DNA of 8,725 nt, taken from Euryarchaeota archaeon UBA486. Lineage in GTDB: Archaea > Thermoplasmatota > Poseidoniia > Poseidoniales > Poseidoniaceae. The position numbers and the translations under genes were made by a program. The stretch covers positions 10,687-19,411 of the forward strand of contig DAET01000028.1 of NCBI GenBank assembly GCA_002497765.1, written 5' to 3'. A model generated the notes under the pieces. The model searched no databases, was not told the origin of the DNA, and was given only the letters and a program-made list of their open reading frames with translations. Positions 6,578 to 8,725 of this stretch are shown here, piece after piece (position 1 is the first letter of the stretch; the number at the start of each line of letters is the position of its first letter).

Positions 6578-8350
6578 ATGGGCGAAGGTGGGCCGTTCCG
6601 TCGTTTGCTCAATTACATGAAGCCGCATCGCAGGACGGTGCGTTTGGCCGCCTTCTGTTCGGTGTTCAACAAATTCTGGGACCTTGCACCCCCGTTGCTC
6701 ATCGGTTTGGCCGTTGACGTGGTCGTCCTCCGCGAGGAATCCACGCTTGCCAACGTCGGCCTGGTTGACCCCTGGCATCAACTCGTGGCCCTATCGGTGC
6801 TCACCTTCCTCATCTGGGGCCTTGAATCACTGTTCGAATACTTCTACGGTGTCCTTTGGCGAAACCTTGCTCAAACCGTTCAGCACGAGTTGCGTTTGGA
6901 CACGTTTGACCACGTGCAACAGCAGGGGATGACATGGTTTGACGAGCGTCAGAAAGGAGATATTCTGGCCATTCTCAACGATGACATCAATCAGCTCGAG
7001 CGTTTCTTGGACAAAGGCGCCAACGATTTGCTTCAGGTCAGCACCACCGTCATCGTTGTCGGGGCGGTGTTCCTGCTGATTTCCTGGCAAGTCGCCTTGT
7101 TTGCCGTGTTGCCCATCCCGCTCATCGTGTGGGGCTCGTTCCGCTACCAGCGGAGCCTCGAACCGCGCTACGCCAAAGTCCGTCAGGCTGCAGGGCAGAT
7201 GAACGCGCTTTTGGAAAACGACCTCTCCGGGATGTCAACCGTTCAATCGTTCACGGCTGAAGCCAACGAGTTGCGACGAGTGGAAGTGCTCAGCGATGCT
7301 TACCGAGAAGCCAACCGAGAAGCGATTCGTCTCTCTGCAGCGTTCACGCCACTCATCCGCATGGCCATTCTTGTTGGCTTCACAGCGACCCTGTTGCTGG
7401 GAGGTTGGTTCACCCTTGAAGGCACAATGGCCGTGGGTGCGTACTCGGTGTTGGTGTTCATGACGCAGCGCTTGCTGTGGCCCCTCACGAGGCTTGGAGA
7501 GACCTTTGACCTCTACCAACGCGCCATGGCCTCGTCCACCCGTGTGCTGGACGTGTTGGCTTCGCCCATTGAACTTCAGCAAGGAGAATACTCACCCGAT
7601 CTCGAAACAAGGAAAACCTCGTCCATCGCTCTGGAAGATCTTTCGTTTGGCTATCCCGACCGAGAACCACTCTTTAACCACCTTTCACTGACGTTTGAAC
7701 ACGGGAAAACCACCGGCGTGGTGGGTTCAACGGGTGCCGGGAAAACCTCACTTGTTCGTCTTTTGCTCCGATTTGCAGAGCCTCAGCAAGGACATGTAAC
7801 ATGGTGCGACCAACCCATTGAAACGTGGAAGCTTCATTCACTCCGATCTTCCATTGCCCTGGTTGACCAACACATCACACTCTTTCCAACCACCATCCTC
7901 GAAAACATTCGCTACGGACGACCGGCCGCCACAGATGAAGAAGTGATCGAAGCGGCGGAAATTGCTGAGGCCGCCGCCTTTGTTGCAAACTTGCCCAGCG
8001 GCTGGGAGACATTGGTCGGAGAAGGGGGCCACCGCCTCTCGGGCGGACAGCGGCAACGGGTGGCCATCGCCAGGGCCGTGCTCAAAGACGCCCCGCTGCT
8101 CATCCTCGACGAGGCTACGTCGGCAGTGGACAACGAAACAGAAGCGGCACTCCAACGATCCATTGAACGAATTTCGAGGGGCCGAACAACCATTGTCATC
8201 GCACACCGCCTTTCGACCGTTCGAAACGCCGATCGCATCGTCGTCCTCGAAGAAGGTGAAGTGATGGAAGACGGGCGGCACGACGACCTGGTGAGCCTCG
8301 GAGGAATCTATGCTCGGTTGTGGTCGGTGCAAACCGGCGAAGGCCGTTAA
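6578..8350 (+). CDS. ABC transporter half-exporter (MsbA/BmrA type, fused membrane and ATPase domains)
   Basis: The 590-residue protein has an N-terminal six-helix exporter domain (about 20-310) fused to one ATPase domain (about 348-580). The ATPase motifs are all intact: A-loop aromatic in FGYP (Y359), Walker A GSTGAGKT (383-390), Q-loop Q431, signature LSGGQ (487-491), Walker B LLILDE (507-512, catalytic E512), D-loop SAVD (515-518) and switch His H543. It should work as a homodimer or heterodimer exporting a lipid, hydrophobic compound or peptide; the sequence does not identify the substrate. ATG 6578 was chosen because it puts the PFRRLLNYMKPH segment at the N-terminus as in related exporters; TTG 6521 would add 19 unconserved-looking residues. 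No Shine-Dalgarno or TATA box is clear in the gap shared with GGGP synthase. Next to a lipid gene a lipid substrate is conceivable but unproven. Confidence 0.93.
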   Translation: MGEGGPFRRLLNYMKPHRRTVRLAAFCSVFNKFWDLAPPLLIGLAVDVVVLREESTLANVGLVDPWHQLVALSVLTFLIWGLESLFEYFYGVLWRNLAQTVQHELRLDTFDHVQQQGMTWFDERQKGDILAILNDDINQLERFLDKGANDLLQVSTTVIVVGAVFLLISWQVALFAVLPIPLIVWGSFRYQRSLEPRYAKVRQAAGQMNALLENDLSGMSTVQSFTAEANELRRVEVLSDAYREANREAIRLSAAFTPLIRMAILVGFTATLLLGGWFTLEGTMAVGAYSVLVFMTQRLLWPLTRLGETFDLYQRAMASSTRVLDVLASPIELQQGEYSPDLETRKTSSIALEDLSFGYPDREPLFNHLSLTFEHGKTTGVVGSTGAGKTSLVRLLLRFAEPQQGHVTWCDQPIETWKLHSLRSSIALVDQHITLFPTTILENIRYGRPAATDEEVIEAAEIAEAAAFVANLPSGWETLVGEGGHRLSGGQRQRVAIARAVLKDAPLLILDEATSAVDNETEAALQRSIERISRGRTTIVIAHRLSTVRNADRIVVLEEGEVMEDGRHDDLVSLGGIYARLWSVQTGEGR

Positions 8351-8390
8351 TCGTTAGAATCCACGCGCGAAACTTAGCAAAAATACACCT

Positions 8391-8400
8391 CTTTATATAC
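8391..8400 (+). promoter_or_regulatory. Archaeal TATA box of the rhodopsin gene
   Basis: TTTATATA (8392-8399) matches the archaeal TATA consensus and sits in an otherwise GC-rich region, preceded by an A-rich stretch (8379-8386). With the usual 26-27 base spacing, transcription should start near 8421-8423, giving a leader of only about 7-9 bases before ATG 8430. It begins 40 bases after the ABC transporter stop, so the rhodopsin has its own promoter and need not be in that operon. Confidence 0.75.
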
Positions 8401-8425
8401 TCAAGGTTAGAAAGCGCACCTTGAG
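8400..8425 (+). promoter_or_regulatory. 8-base perfect inverted repeat between TATA box and start codon, candidate operator
   Basis: CTCAAGGT (8400-8407) and ACCTTGAG (8418-8425) are exact inverted copies separated by 10 bases, with arm centres 18 bases apart. The left arm abuts the TATA box and the right arm covers the predicted transcription start. A dimeric DNA-binding protein sitting here would block the polymerase. Since most of it precedes the predicted transcript, an operator is likelier than an RNA hairpin. Confidence 0.5.
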
Positions 8426-8429
8426 AACC

Positions 8430-8725
8430 ATGAAAACTGAAAAATTCTCGAAAACAACGAGCCTGCTTTTGATTGCCACACTTGCCCTTGCAATGGCCGG
8501 AACGGTCAGCGCAGCGGAAATCGTCGACCCGTCGACGAAGTACGCCGATGATACCCTCGGTCTCATCACGTTCTTCCTCTTCTTCGTCGGCTACATCTCC
8601 ATGGGTGCTGCCTTTGTCTTCTTCATGGCAGAGCGCAACTCCGTGGCACCTCAATACCGAACGACCATGACCATCTCGGCCCTGATCGTCGGTATTGCTG
8701 CCTTCCACTACTACTACATGCGCGG
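8430..8725 (+). CDS. Proteorhodopsin-type light-driven ion pump, N-terminal part; 3' end outside window
   Basis: Only 98 complete codons are present. Residues 1-28 form a signal peptide (basic start, hydrophobic core, cleavage likely near VSA-AE). Helix A spans about 42-66 and helix B about 80-97. The segment FFMAERNSVAPQYRTT followed by GIAAFHYYYMRG aligns well with proteorhodopsin, and H93 corresponds to the conserved His75 that pairs with the proton-acceptor Asp in that family. The protein should bind retinal and pump protons outward, but the residues that decide this (acceptor Asp, donor Glu/Lys, spectral-tuning position, retinal Lys) lie beyond the right edge. The type with an N-terminal leader and this helix B fits planktonic euryarchaeal rhodopsins. 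Promoter signals just upstream suggest independent control. Confidence 0.9.
   Translation, partial: MKTEKFSKTTSLLLIATLALAMAGTVSAAEIVDPSTKYADDTLGLITFFLFFVGYISMGAAFVFFMAERNSVAPQYRTTMTISALIVGIAAFHYYYMR

Noticed and set aside
6482..6781. A 100-codon N-terminal extension of GGGP synthase on the minus strand.
   Set aside because: It overlaps the start of the ABC exporter antisense, has no family resemblance, and the family's first motif already lies at the normal distance from the start at 6481.
8196..8708. A 170-codon minus-strand frame across the end of the ABC gene and the rhodopsin.
   Set aside because: It crosses two confidently assigned genes and the rhodopsin promoter, with no recognisable motif.

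Overview
The window most likely comes from a planktonic marine euryarchaeon of Marine Group II (Candidatus Poseidoniales). Three things point there together. A geranylgeranylglyceryl phosphate synthase, needed for archaeal ether lipids, lies on the minus strand. A proteorhodopsin-type light-driven pump, preceded by a textbook archaeal TATA box, runs off the right edge. A large secreted subtilase with calcium-binding thrombospondin type 3 repeats and a C-terminal membrane anchor runs off the left edge. The taxonomic call is an inference from gene content; there is no rRNA here.

Layout, left to right: (1) 2-2629 (+), the 5'-truncated subtilisin-family surface protease. (2) 2737-3741 (+), an actin-family ATPase that resembles the bacterial magnetosome filament protein MamK more than ordinary MreB or crenactin, as judged from motifs and remembered sequence. 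(3) 3834-5105 (+), a 423-residue coiled-coil protein with an acidic tail. (4) 5198-5563 (+), a small two-helix membrane protein with a glycine-rich tail, unrecognised. (5) 5669-6481 (-), GGGP synthase. (6) 6578-8350 (+), an ABC half-exporter of the MsbA type, divergent from GGGP synthase. (7) 8430 to the right edge (+), the proteorhodopsin, of which only the signal peptide and helices A and B are present. Coding density is high; the six gaps are 79 to 107 bases each and no stretch over 300 bases lacks a gene.

Functionally the window falls into a cell-surface protease, a possible cytoskeletal module (actin plus coiled coil), and a membrane block (lipid synthesis, ABC export, light-driven pump). 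The most interesting parts are the MamK-like actin beside a dedicated-looking coiled-coil protein, and the control signals in the gaps: a 12-base perfect palindrome touching the actin ribosome binding site, a hairpin after the actin gene, and an 8-base inverted repeat wedged between the rhodopsin TATA box and its start codon. The hexamer AAGGTT recurs in three of these gaps.
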